Shown here: in pieces, positions 41,134 to 49,425 of the stretch
Layout: each line of letters begins with the position of its first letter
Position numbering within the stretch: the stretch's first letter is position 1
NCBI GenBank assembly: GCA_963781955.1
Contig: CAWAHU010000003.1
Coordinates: forward strand, 765,251 to 829,250
DNA length: 64,000 bases
DNA from: Bog-473 sp963781955
GTDB lineage: Bacteria; Actinomycetota; Acidimicrobiia; Acidimicrobiales; RAAP-2
Direction of reading: 5' to 3'
Program-made: the position numbers and the translations under genes
The notes under the pieces: model-generated
What the model was told of the DNA's origin: nothing
The model's input: the letters and a program-made list of their open reading frames with translations, nothing else
Databases searched by the model: none

Positions 41134-43632
41134 TCACGCCGGTACGCATCGCGAGTCGGTGCCGGCTGATGGTTCATCCCCGAGTGAGAGGTAGCTTTCG
41201 TCCTCCTGCAGCGTGTGCAAGCGGAGGATGGCATGCAGGCCGTAGAGAAGACGACGGATCTCCTCGATGTCCTCGTCGTCGGGACCGTCGACCCCGATGT
41301 CATCGATCAGCTGCCCGAGCCGCCTGATCTGATGCGAGATCTCGACGTGGGCGCGGCTCATGGGAGCGGTCGGCTCGCGCCCCCCGAGGGCACGCTCGAG
41401 GGCGGGATAGAGGATGTCCTGTTCGGCCTCTTCGTGGGGCTCGACCTCCTCTACGAGGAACTTCTGCACGCCGCGGACTTCGTTCATCACGGTCGCCCGC
41501 TCCATCGTCGCCAGAGCGTCTGCCACCGACATCAAGCGATCGAGATCTTTCCGGATCGCGAGGTGCTCAGTCTGGAACCGCTGGGTCAAGATCGATTCCG
41601 GCTCCGCCAGCTGCGTCCCTCCGCCGGGCGAGCGCAGCGTCCGCAGCGCGTTGAGGATCACCACGACGTCGATGCCTTCCTGGAGGAGGGCCCCCCATAC
41701 CGCAGGAAGGAGCCCGACGGCCGCAAACCCCATGGCGACGATCGACATCGTCATGCCTGCCAATACGCTCTCCACCGCAATGCGGCGGCTCCGGCGTGCG
41801 AGGGTGTGTGCCTCGCCCAACCTGTCCAACCGGTCCACCGTCAGGACCACGTCGGCGGCCTCCGACGAAGCCGACGCACCCTGGGAGCCCATGGCGACGC
41901 CGACATCGGCGAGCGCCAGTGCTGGCGCGTCGTTGATGCCGTCCCCGACCATCATGGTCGGCGCACGGAGGCATTCAGCGCGCACGACGTCCAGCTTGTC
42001 CGTGGGTGAACGCTCGGCCAGGACCTCGTCGACCCCGATGACCGCACCGATGGCGTCTGCCACCTCGGGTCGGTCACCGGTGACCATCACGATCCGGTCG
42101 ATGCCGTCTCGGCGAAGCGAACGGATCGTCCTCGGAGCGTCGCGGCGCACCGGGTCGTCCAGTACCAGCACCCCCGCGGGCTGCGCGTCGACTCCGACGA
42201 ACACGGTCAACGACCCATCGAGGCGGGCCCGCCGACGTGCTGTCTTGGCCCAGGCCGGCGACCCCTCGACCCCAACCCACGACGCCTTGCCGAGCGCCAC
42301 CTCGTGACCGCCGACGATCCCTCGGATACCCGAGCCGGCCACCTCTTCGACCTGATCAGGGAGCTCGAGGTCATACCCACGTTCCCGCGCGGCCTTGACC
42401 ACCGAATGCGCCAACACGTGTACCGACACCTGGTCGAGAGAGGCCGCCAAGCGGAGTACGTCGTCGGGGTCGAGCGTGCCCGACGCCACGATGGTCGAGA
42501 GGGCCGGATGGCCACTGGTCAAGGTCCCCGTCTTGTCAATGAGCAGTGTCGTGCACCGCGCCAGGCGCTCGAGGACTGCGCCGCCTTTGACGACGATCCC
42601 CCTCCGTGCCGCATGCGACAACCCTCCGACGAGGGCGACAGGCGCGGCGAGGATGAGCGGACAGGGCGTGGCCACGACGAGGACGGCCACGGCCCTGACG
42701 GCTCCCGCGGCTATCCAGGTACCGGCGGTCACACCCAGCGTGAGTACCAGGAACCAGATCGCGTAGTGGTCGGCCAGCCGGACGAACGGAGCTTGCGAGG
42801 ACTCGGCCTCAGCGACGAGCCGAACGATGCCGGCGTACGCGCTCTCTGATGCCCGGGCGGTCGCACGCAGTTCGAAGGGCGACCCGGCGTTGACCACTCC
42901 GCTGCGCACAGGCTCCCCGGTCTCACGCGTTATCGGCAGCGCCTCTCCGGTCAGCGTCGACTCGTCCAGTACGGCGCTCGTGAGCAGGACGCCGTCGGTA
43001 GGTACCAACTCCCCCGACTGGACCATGAGTCGATCGCCCGGAGCCACACTGTCGGCAGCAACGGTTCGCAGCTCGTCACCCTCATAGCGATGGGCCGTCG
43101 TCGGGGCGCGTTCGAGGAGCCGGCGCAGGTCCCTGTTGGCTCGTCCTGTCGCCCATGTTTCAAGCGCCCGTCCGCTCGCCATCATGACGCTGATGACCGC
43201 GGCGGCCAGATACTCGCCGACGGCAAGTGCGCCGACCAACGCCAACAGGGCGATGAGGTCCACCCCGACCCGACCTCGGCGGAGGCTGTCGATCATGGTC
43301 CAGAGCGAGTAGGCAGCCCCGATGGTGCCAGAGACGACCCAGACTGCGTCTCCCGCTGCAGCAGCACCGGCGAGGTGGAGGGCTCCCCCCACCAGGAGGC
43401 ATGCGCCGGTGACAATCAGGACGATGACGGCCAAACGCCGGCCGAGCCATGACGTCGAGGTGGGCTGCGCGGAAGTCACCACCCCAGAAATCGTGCCCCT
43501 GGCCTGGAGATCCAGCCAGAGTCGAACGTCACAGTCCACGTGACGGGGCAGCCGGGGGTTGCACCTGGCGACCGAAGGAACGATCATCAGGCTCCGCACC
43601 TCTGTAGTGGATTCATGAAGACCGCCGATCAC
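41134..43632 (-). CDS. P1B-5-type heavy-metal ATPase with C-terminal hemerythrin-like domain
   Basis: The 832-residue protein is a P-type ATPase: actuator LDESTLTGEALP, membrane motif ATPCPLI (TPC, 322-324), phosphorylation Asp366 in DKTGTLT and hinge GDGINDAP (563-570). The TPC motif places it in the P1B-5 group. There is no N-terminal heavy-metal domain. After the last membrane segments, residues ~683-815 form a hemerythrin/HHE helical bundle with His690, His733, Glu734, His762, His767, His800, His806 and Glu810 as candidate di-iron ligands. Hemerythrin tails are known in P1B-5 ATPases, which are linked to Ni, Co or Fe export. The first ~60 residues may be non-coding, so a later start is possible. 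Confidence 0.9.
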   Translation of the reverse strand: MIGGLHESTTEVRSLMIVPSVARCNPRLPRHVDCDVRLWLDLQARGTISGVVTSAQPTSTSWLGRRLAVIVLIVTGACLLVGGALHLAGAAAAGDAVWVVSGTIGAAYSLWTMIDSLRRGRVGVDLIALLALVGALAVGEYLAAAVISVMMASGRALETWATGRANRDLRRLLERAPTTAHRYEGDELRTVAADSVAPGDRLMVQSGELVPTDGVLLTSAVLDESTLTGEALPITRETGEPVRSGVVNAGSPFELRATARASESAYAGIVRLVAEAESSQAPFVRLADHYAIWFLVLTLGVTAGTWIAAGAVRAVAVLVVATPCPLILAAPVALVGGLSHAARRGIVVKGGAVLERLARCTTLLIDKTGTLTSGHPALSTIVASGTLDPDDVLRLAASLDQVSVHVLAHSVVKAARERGYDLELPDQVEEVAGSGIRGIVGGHEVALGKASWVGVEGSPAWAKTARRRARLDGSLTVFVGVDAQPAGVLVLDDPVRRDAPRTIRSLRRDGIDRIVMVTGDRPEVADAIGAVIGVDEVLAERSPTDKLDVVRAECLRAPTMMVGDGINDAPALALADVGVAMGSQGASASSEAADVVLTVDRLDRLGEAHTLARRSRRIAVESVLAGMTMSIVAMGFAAVGLLPAVWGALLQEGIDVVVILNALRTLRSPGGGTQLAEPESILTQRFQTEHLAIRKDLDRLMSVADALATMERATVMNEVRGVQKFLVEEVEPHEEAEQDILYPALERALGGREPTAPMSRAHVEISHQIRRLGQLIDDIGVDGPDDEDIEEIRRLLYGLHAILRLHTLQEDESYLSLGDEPSAGTDSRCVPA

Positions 43633-43656
43633 GACGGCTGATGACGAGGAGGCATC

Positions 43657-44106
43657 GTGGGACTGCGCGAATCAGCCAGCACCCAGGTGAATGCGGCGCC
43701 GGACAGGGTCTTCGGTCTTGTCAGCGATCCTTCGAAGTTGCCGTCATGGAATCGGGCCATCACCGAGTTGATCGAGGGGCCCGCCTGTCTCGAACCGGGG
43801 TCGGTCTGGAAGGTCCGCATTCATGCCCTCGGCCAATCGTGAGTGAGCACGTCGAGGGTCTCGACGCTCGATCCGGCCGCTGGACACTTCGCCTACCGAT
43901 CCCAATCCGACGACGGCAATCCTTCGTACGCCGATTGGGACTGGCATGTCGAACCCGATGACGACGGGTCCAGGGTCACCGTCACCGTCGAGCTGAATCC
44001 GACGACCTTCTGGCGGAAGCACCTTCTCGTGCACATTCGTCGTCCAGCTCTCCGAAAGGAGATCCGAGGTTCGCTGGATGCGCTCGGAGCCGCCGTCAAG
44101 GCCTGA
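43657..44106 (+). pseudogene. SRPBCC family gene interrupted by an in-frame TGA
   Basis: A strong GAGGAGG precedes GTG 43657. The frame encodes ESASTQVNAAPDRVFGLVSDPSKLPSWNRAI, a typical SRPBCC start, up to IHALGQS and then TGA at 43840-43842. The same frame continues without shift through HFAYRSQSDDGNPSYADWDWHV to the TGA at 44104-44106, ending in a family-like C-terminal helix. Together the two parts make ~149 residues, the normal family length. A Trp codon (TGG to TGA) is the simplest lost residue. A GTG directly follows the stop but has no ribosome binding site. It could be a pseudogene, a sequencing error or read-through. Confidence 0.75.
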
Positions 44107-44270
44107 TTGCCGAATTGCTGGGCGTCCTTGTCACAGGAGTGGCCGCAGGGGATCCTTGGTCATCTGGGAATATCGATCAGGCGGGTCTCGGTGGATCAGC
44201 GCCTGCTTGAGACTCGCCCCAAGGAGATTTGAACAGGTGTGGGTGGTCAATTCGGTGGTCATTCCCAACT

Positions 44271-44294
44271 GCTCCGACAGACGCTCCGACAGAT
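44271..44294. repeat. Tandem 12-bp duplication GCTCCGACAGAY x2
   Basis: GCTCCGACAGAC (44271-44282) is followed directly by GCTCCGACAGAT (44283-44294). It lies in the 212-bp gap between the broken SRPBCC gene and the 3' end of the poly-gamma-glutamate hydrolase-like gene. It is probably slippage with no function. Confidence 0.4.
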
Positions 44295-44318
44295 CGGGCC
44301 GGACGCAAGCTCCACCAC

Positions 44319-45005
44319 CTAATCAGTCAGCAGTGAGGGGTTGATCAGTTCGCTGGCCCTATTCGCCAGTTCGACAAGCGCCGCGATCACCTCGGGGACC
44401 AGCCCGTCCTCACCGGGAACGAGCTGCTCACCGAGATCGCCGATCCCGCGCAGGCCCGGTGGCAGCTCGATCTGGACGCCATGCGCCGAGGGCAGATTGA
44501 CGGGATTGTCGGGGTGGAATCCGAGCCGAACCCGCTCGTCAGCTACGCGGTAGTCCGCAAAGCGGTCGTGCAACAGTCGGCGTGCGACGCCCAAGAGATC
44601 GGCATTGCGCCCACCCACGACGATCCCTCGGAGAGGGCCGGTCTGACCCCCGCGAAACGCTGGGCCGTACGGCTCGATCACGAGGCCTCGCACAGGATCG
44701 ATCCTCAAGGCAAAGCCGTCCCGTCCGAAGCCGTGCACCGAAATAGCGACCTCGACATGTTGCAAGAACGCTCGTAGTCGCTCAGAGTGATCGGGGTTGT
44801 GGCGCCGCGAAGTCAGGTGGACCCGCAACCCGCTTGGTTGGACGATCGCGTAGTACGACGCGCCAGCCCGCTCCGCGGCGCGGCTGGCAATCTCGTGCGT
44901 TCCCCGGTCCTGCGATCCGCCGTGCAGCGCCATGAAACCAACGGCAGAGCGCAAGACGCACTCTTCGTTGACCCCGGGCAGGGTCAGGAGTTGCGCCAGA
45001 TCCAT
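44319..45005 (-). CDS. Poly-gamma-glutamate hydrolase family protein (phage-type PGA hydrolase-like)
   Basis: The 228-residue protein has FMALHGGSQDRGTHEIASRAAERAGASYYAI, GLRVHLTS and VEVAISVHGFGRDG...VVGGRNADLLGVARRLL, matching the PghP-type family (HGGxxExGTxExA; HITS; HG; GGRN), Zn peptidases first known from phages of Bacillus. The usual Glu after HGG is a Gln/Asp pair here. There is no signal peptide. A cytoplasmic role or a phage or antagonism origin are both possible. GAGGAG lies unusually close to the ATG. Confidence 0.75.
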   Translation of the reverse strand: MDLAQLLTLPGVNEECVLRSAVGFMALHGGSQDRGTHEIASRAAERAGASYYAIVQPSGLRVHLTSRRHNPDHSERLRAFLQHVEVAISVHGFGRDGFALRIDPVRGLVIEPYGPAFRGGQTGPLRGIVVGGRNADLLGVARRLLHDRFADYRVADERVRLGFHPDNPVNLPSAHGVQIELPPGLRGIGDLGEQLVPGEDGLVPEVIAALVELANRASELINPSLLTD

Positions 45006-45699
45006 CTCCTCAGGTTGACACCAAGCAGCCGGCAGCGCTGCCGCGCCGCAGGATCCACCGAGCAGGGCTCAGGTTGTTGTGCTGGACGCTTGTTGAAGGG
45101 TTATGGAGACCTATTCGGGTCGTCACTGAGGTCCTGGACATTCGGCCCGCAGTACGCCCGGTTCAGCGCCACTCCGGCCCGGCAAGAGGCGCATGACAGC
45201 CTGAACCGGTTCCGTGGAGTTTCTTGTGGAAACCTCACAGACCTTCGGCCATCCTGGGTCACGATTCAGGAGAAGTTGGGCCCCGAGCCCCGTCGACCTA
45301 GTCGTCAATGGGGTAGTCGACCATCACGTTGGCAAGGTTGTTGACCTGGTCCATCAGGTTCCGACCTCCGCCCCGGCCTGCGGTTCCGTCCGCCCAGCTT
45401 CCGACTCATCCACCGGTTTGCCCCAGTAGCAGAGCGGTCTACTGGGCCAGCCGGGAGGTCCAATGCCGGCCTGGATCACTCCTGACCACAGTGCCTCGCG
45501 AGTTCGAAATTCCACTGGGACGACAACATACGAGCACATTTCGCTCAACAAGCGAGGCGGTCTGGCCGACAATCGGAAAGGGGTCAGTGTCAACTCCTTG
45601 ATGCTTGACACCCGGCCCTGAGTGGCTTTGAGGCACGCCCCACATCTCGACGATCGCCAGGCGAGCGTCATGCGGTCACAACTCAACGAGGGAGACCCT
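45006..45699. other. 694-bp divergent intergenic region, no gene recognised
   Basis: It lies between the minus-strand hydrolase-like gene and the plus-strand secreted protein gene. Open frames here overlap on all sides, lack ribosome binding sites and show no known motif. Only the GAGGGAG before 45700 is clearly functional. It is long for this tightly packed genome, so a small RNA or a decayed gene is possible but not visible. Confidence 0.4.
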
Positions 45700-47886
45700 A
45701 TGACGGGCAGACGGAAGCGCCGACTCAGCACCTGGCTGGCACGGATCGGTGGGCTCTGCGTACCGTTGGCCGCACTTGCCTGGCCGTCTGCCGCATCCGC
45801 CCTGCCCTCACCGGTCTCGATCTCGGTGGCGTCGTCGGCCAACCCGTCTTCTTTCGGCCAAGACGTCACCTACACCGCCACGTTGACGACCTCGGACTCA
45901 GGCAGCCTCGACCCCGGGGACACGATCGAGTTCCAAGACAATGGAAACGACGTCGTCAACTGCAATTCCCGACCAATCGACGGCACTGGGACGCCGGGGA
46001 CCTACACAGCCACCTGCGACGAGCCCAACTACTCCCTGTCGGTCGGCGATCACAACATCACGGCGACCTTCCACGGTGACACGAACTACTTTTCCGCCAC
46101 GGGATTCCTGCCCACGCAGACGGTGGATCAAGCGGCCACGACGACGATGATCACCTCTCCCTCCCCCGGATCGTCGATCACCTACGGCAACGAGTCGCAA
46201 CTGTCTTTGGTCGTGACGGTGGCGGGCCTTCCTGGCGCCAGCCAGGCGCCCACGGGTGACGTCAACGTCTTTGACGGCCCCCCGGGACCGGGCACCTATC
46301 TCTGCTCGACGTACGTCAATGGCGGCGGCGGAAGCCAGTCGAGTGGGAACTGCTACATCAACGACAGCCAGTTGAGCGCCGGCCCCTATGTGCTCAGCGC
46401 CCTCTACACCGGGGACAACAATTACCTCAGCTCTTCCTCTGCGCCCCAGGACCTGACGGTCGATCAGGTGATGACCCAGATGCATGTCTTCGCGGTTCCG
46501 GGCTACGCCATCTACGGCGCGGAGAACGGCAACTTCTTCATCGTGGGTGTCGGCGGCAACAACAACGGCAACGCCACAGGTTCGGTCTCCATCACCGCAA
46601 ATGGGGTGAACCTGGTCGCCCCCGGATCGTGCTCGACCAACAACGGAGGTGGGAATCCCTGCTACATCGAGTCGGCCACGGCGCTCCCTGCCTCCACGAC
46701 GCCCTACACCGTGACGCTGAGCTACCCCGGTGATGCCAACTTCGTCCCGGCGTCGACCACCGTCCCTCTCTCGGTATTCCCGACGACGAGCTCGACCTCA
46801 CTCACCATCTCGTCCTCATCCACCTCGTACGGCAACGAGGGCTCGATGGTCATCTCGGCCACGGTGACCTCGGGAACGACGGGCGCTCCCACCGGGCCCG
46901 TCACAGTACAAAGCGGGGGCACCACCATCTGTACCATCGCGCTCCAGCCGGCAGGCCCGAACACCGCTGCGGGGAGCTGCCCGACGCTCAGTGGCACCCA
47001 ACTGCCCCCTGGCAGCTACGCCCTGACTGCCAACTACCCGGGTGACGGGAACTATCAGAGCTCCGTGTCGTCCGCCCGGCCCCTCACCATCGCCGGCGGA
47101 CCCACGCAGGGCTATTGGCTCGCTGGCTCCGATGGGGGGATCTTCCCCTTTGGCTCGGCCCAGTTCTACGGCTCGGCCGGCAACCTGAAACTGCAGCGAC
47201 CCGTGGTCGGCATCGTGCCCACCCCTGATCACGGAGGATACTGGCTCGTCGGTGCGGACGGCGGTGTCTTCTCCTTCGGCGACGCGCCGTTCTACGGCTC
47301 GATCCCGGGCCTCGGGCTGCACCCGGCCGGGTCGGGCTTGCCGAACTCGCTCGACGCCCCGATCGTGGGCATGGTGCCCTCCTTCGACGACCGTGGCTAC
47401 TTCATGGTGGCGTCCGACGGAGGGGTCTTCGCCTTCGGCGACGCCCAATTCACCGGGTCGTGCCCAGGGATCGGAGGCTGCGCCGGTGCGGCGGTCGCGG
47501 TCATGCCCGATGCCAGTGGCAATGGCTACTGGCTAGTCACCCGGAACGGGAACATCTACACGTTCGGCGACGCTGCCTATTACGGCGCCCCAGGGAATAC
47601 CGGATCCCCAGTGACCTCGGCGGTCAGAACGCCCGATGGCGGTGGATATTGGATCCTCACGGCGAATGGCTCCGACTACAACTACGGCGATGCGGGCAAC
47701 TACGGCGACGCTGCGGGCACCTTCGGTGGTTTGAACCCCGCTATGGCCATCTTCACGACGTCAGGCGGCGGCTACTGGATCGCCTCGGCTAACGGGACAG
47801 TGGACCAGTTCGGGGATGCACGCAACGACGGCGGCATGGTCGGGACCCAACTCAACGGGTCGATCATCGCTGCAACTGGGTTCTAA
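45700..47886 (+). CDS. Secreted protein with four Ig-like domains and a six-unit GYW/FGDA repeat domain
   Basis: The 728-residue protein starts MTGRRKRRLSTWLARIGG with a Sec signal peptide ending near ASA-LPSP. Four Ig-like (Big_3-type) domains follow, each closing on a GDxNY-type strand (FHGDTNYFSA, YTGDNNYLSS, YPGDANFVPA, YPGDGNYQSS). From about residue 470 there are six ~40-50-residue repeats starting GYW/GYF and carrying DGG..FGDA..YGS. Six units suggest a beta-propeller. The fifth and sixth are degenerate. There is no LPXTG or C-terminal anchor. GAGGGAG precedes the ATG. A surface adhesion or binding role is inferred. Confidence 0.82.
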   Translation: MTGRRKRRLSTWLARIGGLCVPLAALAWPSAASALPSPVSISVASSANPSSFGQDVTYTATLTTSDSGSLDPGDTIEFQDNGNDVVNCNSRPIDGTGTPGTYTATCDEPNYSLSVGDHNITATFHGDTNYFSATGFLPTQTVDQAATTTMITSPSPGSSITYGNESQLSLVVTVAGLPGASQAPTGDVNVFDGPPGPGTYLCSTYVNGGGGSQSSGNCYINDSQLSAGPYVLSALYTGDNNYLSSSSAPQDLTVDQVMTQMHVFAVPGYAIYGAENGNFFIVGVGGNNNGNATGSVSITANGVNLVAPGSCSTNNGGGNPCYIESATALPASTTPYTVTLSYPGDANFVPASTTVPLSVFPTTSSTSLTISSSSTSYGNEGSMVISATVTSGTTGAPTGPVTVQSGGTTICTIALQPAGPNTAAGSCPTLSGTQLPPGSYALTANYPGDGNYQSSVSSARPLTIAGGPTQGYWLAGSDGGIFPFGSAQFYGSAGNLKLQRPVVGIVPTPDHGGYWLVGADGGVFSFGDAPFYGSIPGLGLHPAGSGLPNSLDAPIVGMVPSFDDRGYFMVASDGGVFAFGDAQFTGSCPGIGGCAGAAVAVMPDASGNGYWLVTRNGNIYTFGDAAYYGAPGNTGSPVTSAVRTPDGGGYWILTANGSDYNYGDAGNYGDAAGTFGGLNPAMAIFTTSGGGYWIASANGTVDQFGDARNDGGMVGTQLNGSIIAATGF

Positions 47887-47950
47887 TGTCTCTGTGGGTG
47901 ACTTCAGTGGGGCAGCCCAACACAGCGGACTTTTAGGCTCTGACCTGGTG

Positions 47951-48000
47951 TGTCATTTGCAGAGCCAATGGGATTCGGACCCGTGTCGACACCGTGAGAG
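47951..48000. repeat. Degenerate attachment-site-like copy of tRNA-Glu 3' end (copy A)
   Basis: Read on the minus strand this gives a T-arm-like ACGGGTCCGAATCCC followed by a 3' flank. Over a 41-bp ungapped stretch from TTTGCAG to the anticodon-stem end, 35 positions match the partial tRNA-Glu at 63952-64000. No D-arm or 5' half is present, so it is not a working tRNA. It is interpreted as an old recombination scar. Confidence 0.55.
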
Positions 48001-48107
48001 CGTGACCGGGACTGTCCGGGCGGTCGACCACAGTTACTCAGCCCTGGTCACGGGGTGACGCTGGTCCAGGCGGTTCTGCCCTGTTCACCCGACCAGCCGA
48101 ATGGATC

Positions 48108-48143
48108 GACAAGAGTGTGGACAAGAATATGGACAAGAGTGTG
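48108..48143. repeat. Three tandem 12-bp units GACAAGARTRTG
   Basis: GACAAGAGTGTG, GACAAGAATATG and GACAAGAGTGTG follow each other without spacer; the first and third are identical. There is no ORF with a start across them. Slippage or an integrase-arm-type iteron near an att copy are both possible. Confidence 0.45.
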
Positions 48144-48199
48144 GTCAATGGCCTAGGGGCTGGTCCGTCCGAGTCGATGAGAACTGTTGGCCGACTTGC

Positions 48200-49414
48200 C
48201 TAGGTCAGAGTCAACTCCCGAGCGTTCTCAAACATGATCTTCCGCTGATCCTCGAGTGAGAACGACGCCACCTTCGGCAGAAAGTCCCGCGGCTGTGCCA
48301 AGCCTTCGGCATGGGGCCAGTCCGACCCGAAGAGAATCCGATCGACCGGCAGATGCCTCGCGAGGTCATCGACACTGTCCTCGACGAACGGCGCCACCCA
48401 GCAGTGCTCGATGAACTGCTGGGCCGGCGAGCTCGTGAACAGGCCCGGCTGCTGGCCACCGTACAACTCGAGCTTGTGGAGGAGATCTGGGACCCAGGTC
48501 CCACCGTTCTCGATGTACGCGATCCGAACACCCGGAATCCTCTCGAACAATCCGTGCGCCACGAGCGCAATGGCGAAGTCCTCGACGATCCGGTGCTTCT
48601 GCAACAGCTGGACGAACGGCTCGTACAGGTTCAGTGCGTTCGTGTCGCCCTCATGGGTGGAGGCGCCATAGCCCCAGGCGCGAGCCACGGCCTCGTCTAC
48701 CTCACGGTAGCCGTCGTCGAAACCGGCGTGCGGTGCCACTACGAGGCGCGCTTCGGCTACCCGGGCCCAGAAGGGATCGAACACCGGATCAGCCGGGGAC
48801 TTGAAGCCGTCGCGTGTGAACACCGGGCCGTTGCGGATGCTGACGACCCGGGCGCCTCGTTCGATCGTCCACTCCAGCTCTGTCAAGGCCTGATCGAGGT
48901 CGGAGAGGGAGAGGAAGGGCGTGGCAAAGATGCGGTTCTGATAGGCGAACCCCCAGTCCTCGTCCAGCCAACGGTTGAAGGCGTGCAGCACCTCGAGAGC
49001 GGCCTCCATGTCGGGCTGCATCGGACCCTCGATGCAGACGGCGTGCGACGGGAACATCCATGTCGCTTGGACCCCCTGCTCGTCCATGCAGCGCAGGCGG
49101 GCGTCACGGTTGAACCACTCGGGGTGCTCGTGGGGATCCTCTGCGGCCAGCGCGCTTGCCAGCGCTTCCTTGTTGCTGCGGCCGGCGAAATACTCATAGA
49201 GAGCGCCCGGCGTGGGTCGGAGATGCGCGTCCCCAGGCCCGGGAAGGATCGGGTGTTGCTTCCCGTGGACCTGATAGTGCGGCGTGCCGTCGATGTCGAC
49301 GACGCACAAGCCCCGGTCCTTGAATCTCGGATCGCGGTGACGGGTGAAGGCGTCGCCGGGCTCCCAGTAGTGGTTGTCAGCGTCGAAGACGGCTGCCTCG
49401 GCCTGGTTGATCAT
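48200..49414 (-). CDS. Amidohydrolase family protein (paralogue of 7297-8472)
   Basis: The 404-residue protein starts FDADNHYWEPGDAFTRHRDPRFKDRG, has APHAGFDDGY and ends FGSDWPHAEGLAQPRDF. These match the protein at 7297-8472 along the whole chain. An insertion of about 15 residues (EAVARAWGYGASTHEGDTN) is specific to this copy. The ATG 49414 lies 11 bp after the D-aminoacylase-like gene, so both are probably one unit under the 51201 palindrome. The substrate is unknown. Confidence 0.88.
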   Translation of the reverse strand: MINQAEAAVFDADNHYWEPGDAFTRHRDPRFKDRGLCVVDIDGTPHYQVHGKQHPILPGPGDAHLRPTPGALYEYFAGRSNKEALASALAAEDPHEHPEWFNRDARLRCMDEQGVQATWMFPSHAVCIEGPMQPDMEAALEVLHAFNRWLDEDWGFAYQNRIFATPFLSLSDLDQALTELEWTIERGARVVSIRNGPVFTRDGFKSPADPVFDPFWARVAEARLVVAPHAGFDDGYREVDEAVARAWGYGASTHEGDTNALNLYEPFVQLLQKHRIVEDFAIALVAHGLFERIPGVRIAYIENGGTWVPDLLHKLELYGGQQPGLFTSSPAQQFIEHCWVAPFVEDSVDDLARHLPVDRILFGSDWPHAEGLAQPRDFLPKVASFSLEDQRKIMFENARELTLT

Positions 49415-49425
49415 GGTCTGCCCTC

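Larger units (their letters stand above)
47887..48199. other. 313-bp intergenic region holding a degenerate tRNA-Glu 3'-end copy and a 12-mer repeat
   Basis: No gene is seen. The region contains the oldest-looking copy of the tRNA-Glu 3' end (47951-48000) and a three-unit 12-bp tandem repeat (48108-48143). It lies at the left limit of the proposed accreted island and separates the plus-strand secreted-protein gene from minus-strand catabolic genes. Confidence 0.5.

Noticed and set aside
43840..43842. TGA read as selenocysteine in the SRPBCC gene
   Set aside because: SRPBCC proteins of this type are not selenoproteins, and no selenocysteine insertion hairpin or neighbouring sel gene was recognised; a nonsense change of Trp is simpler.
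48108..48143. Possible CRISPR array
   Set aside because: The three units are contiguous 12-mers without spacers and no cas gene is present.
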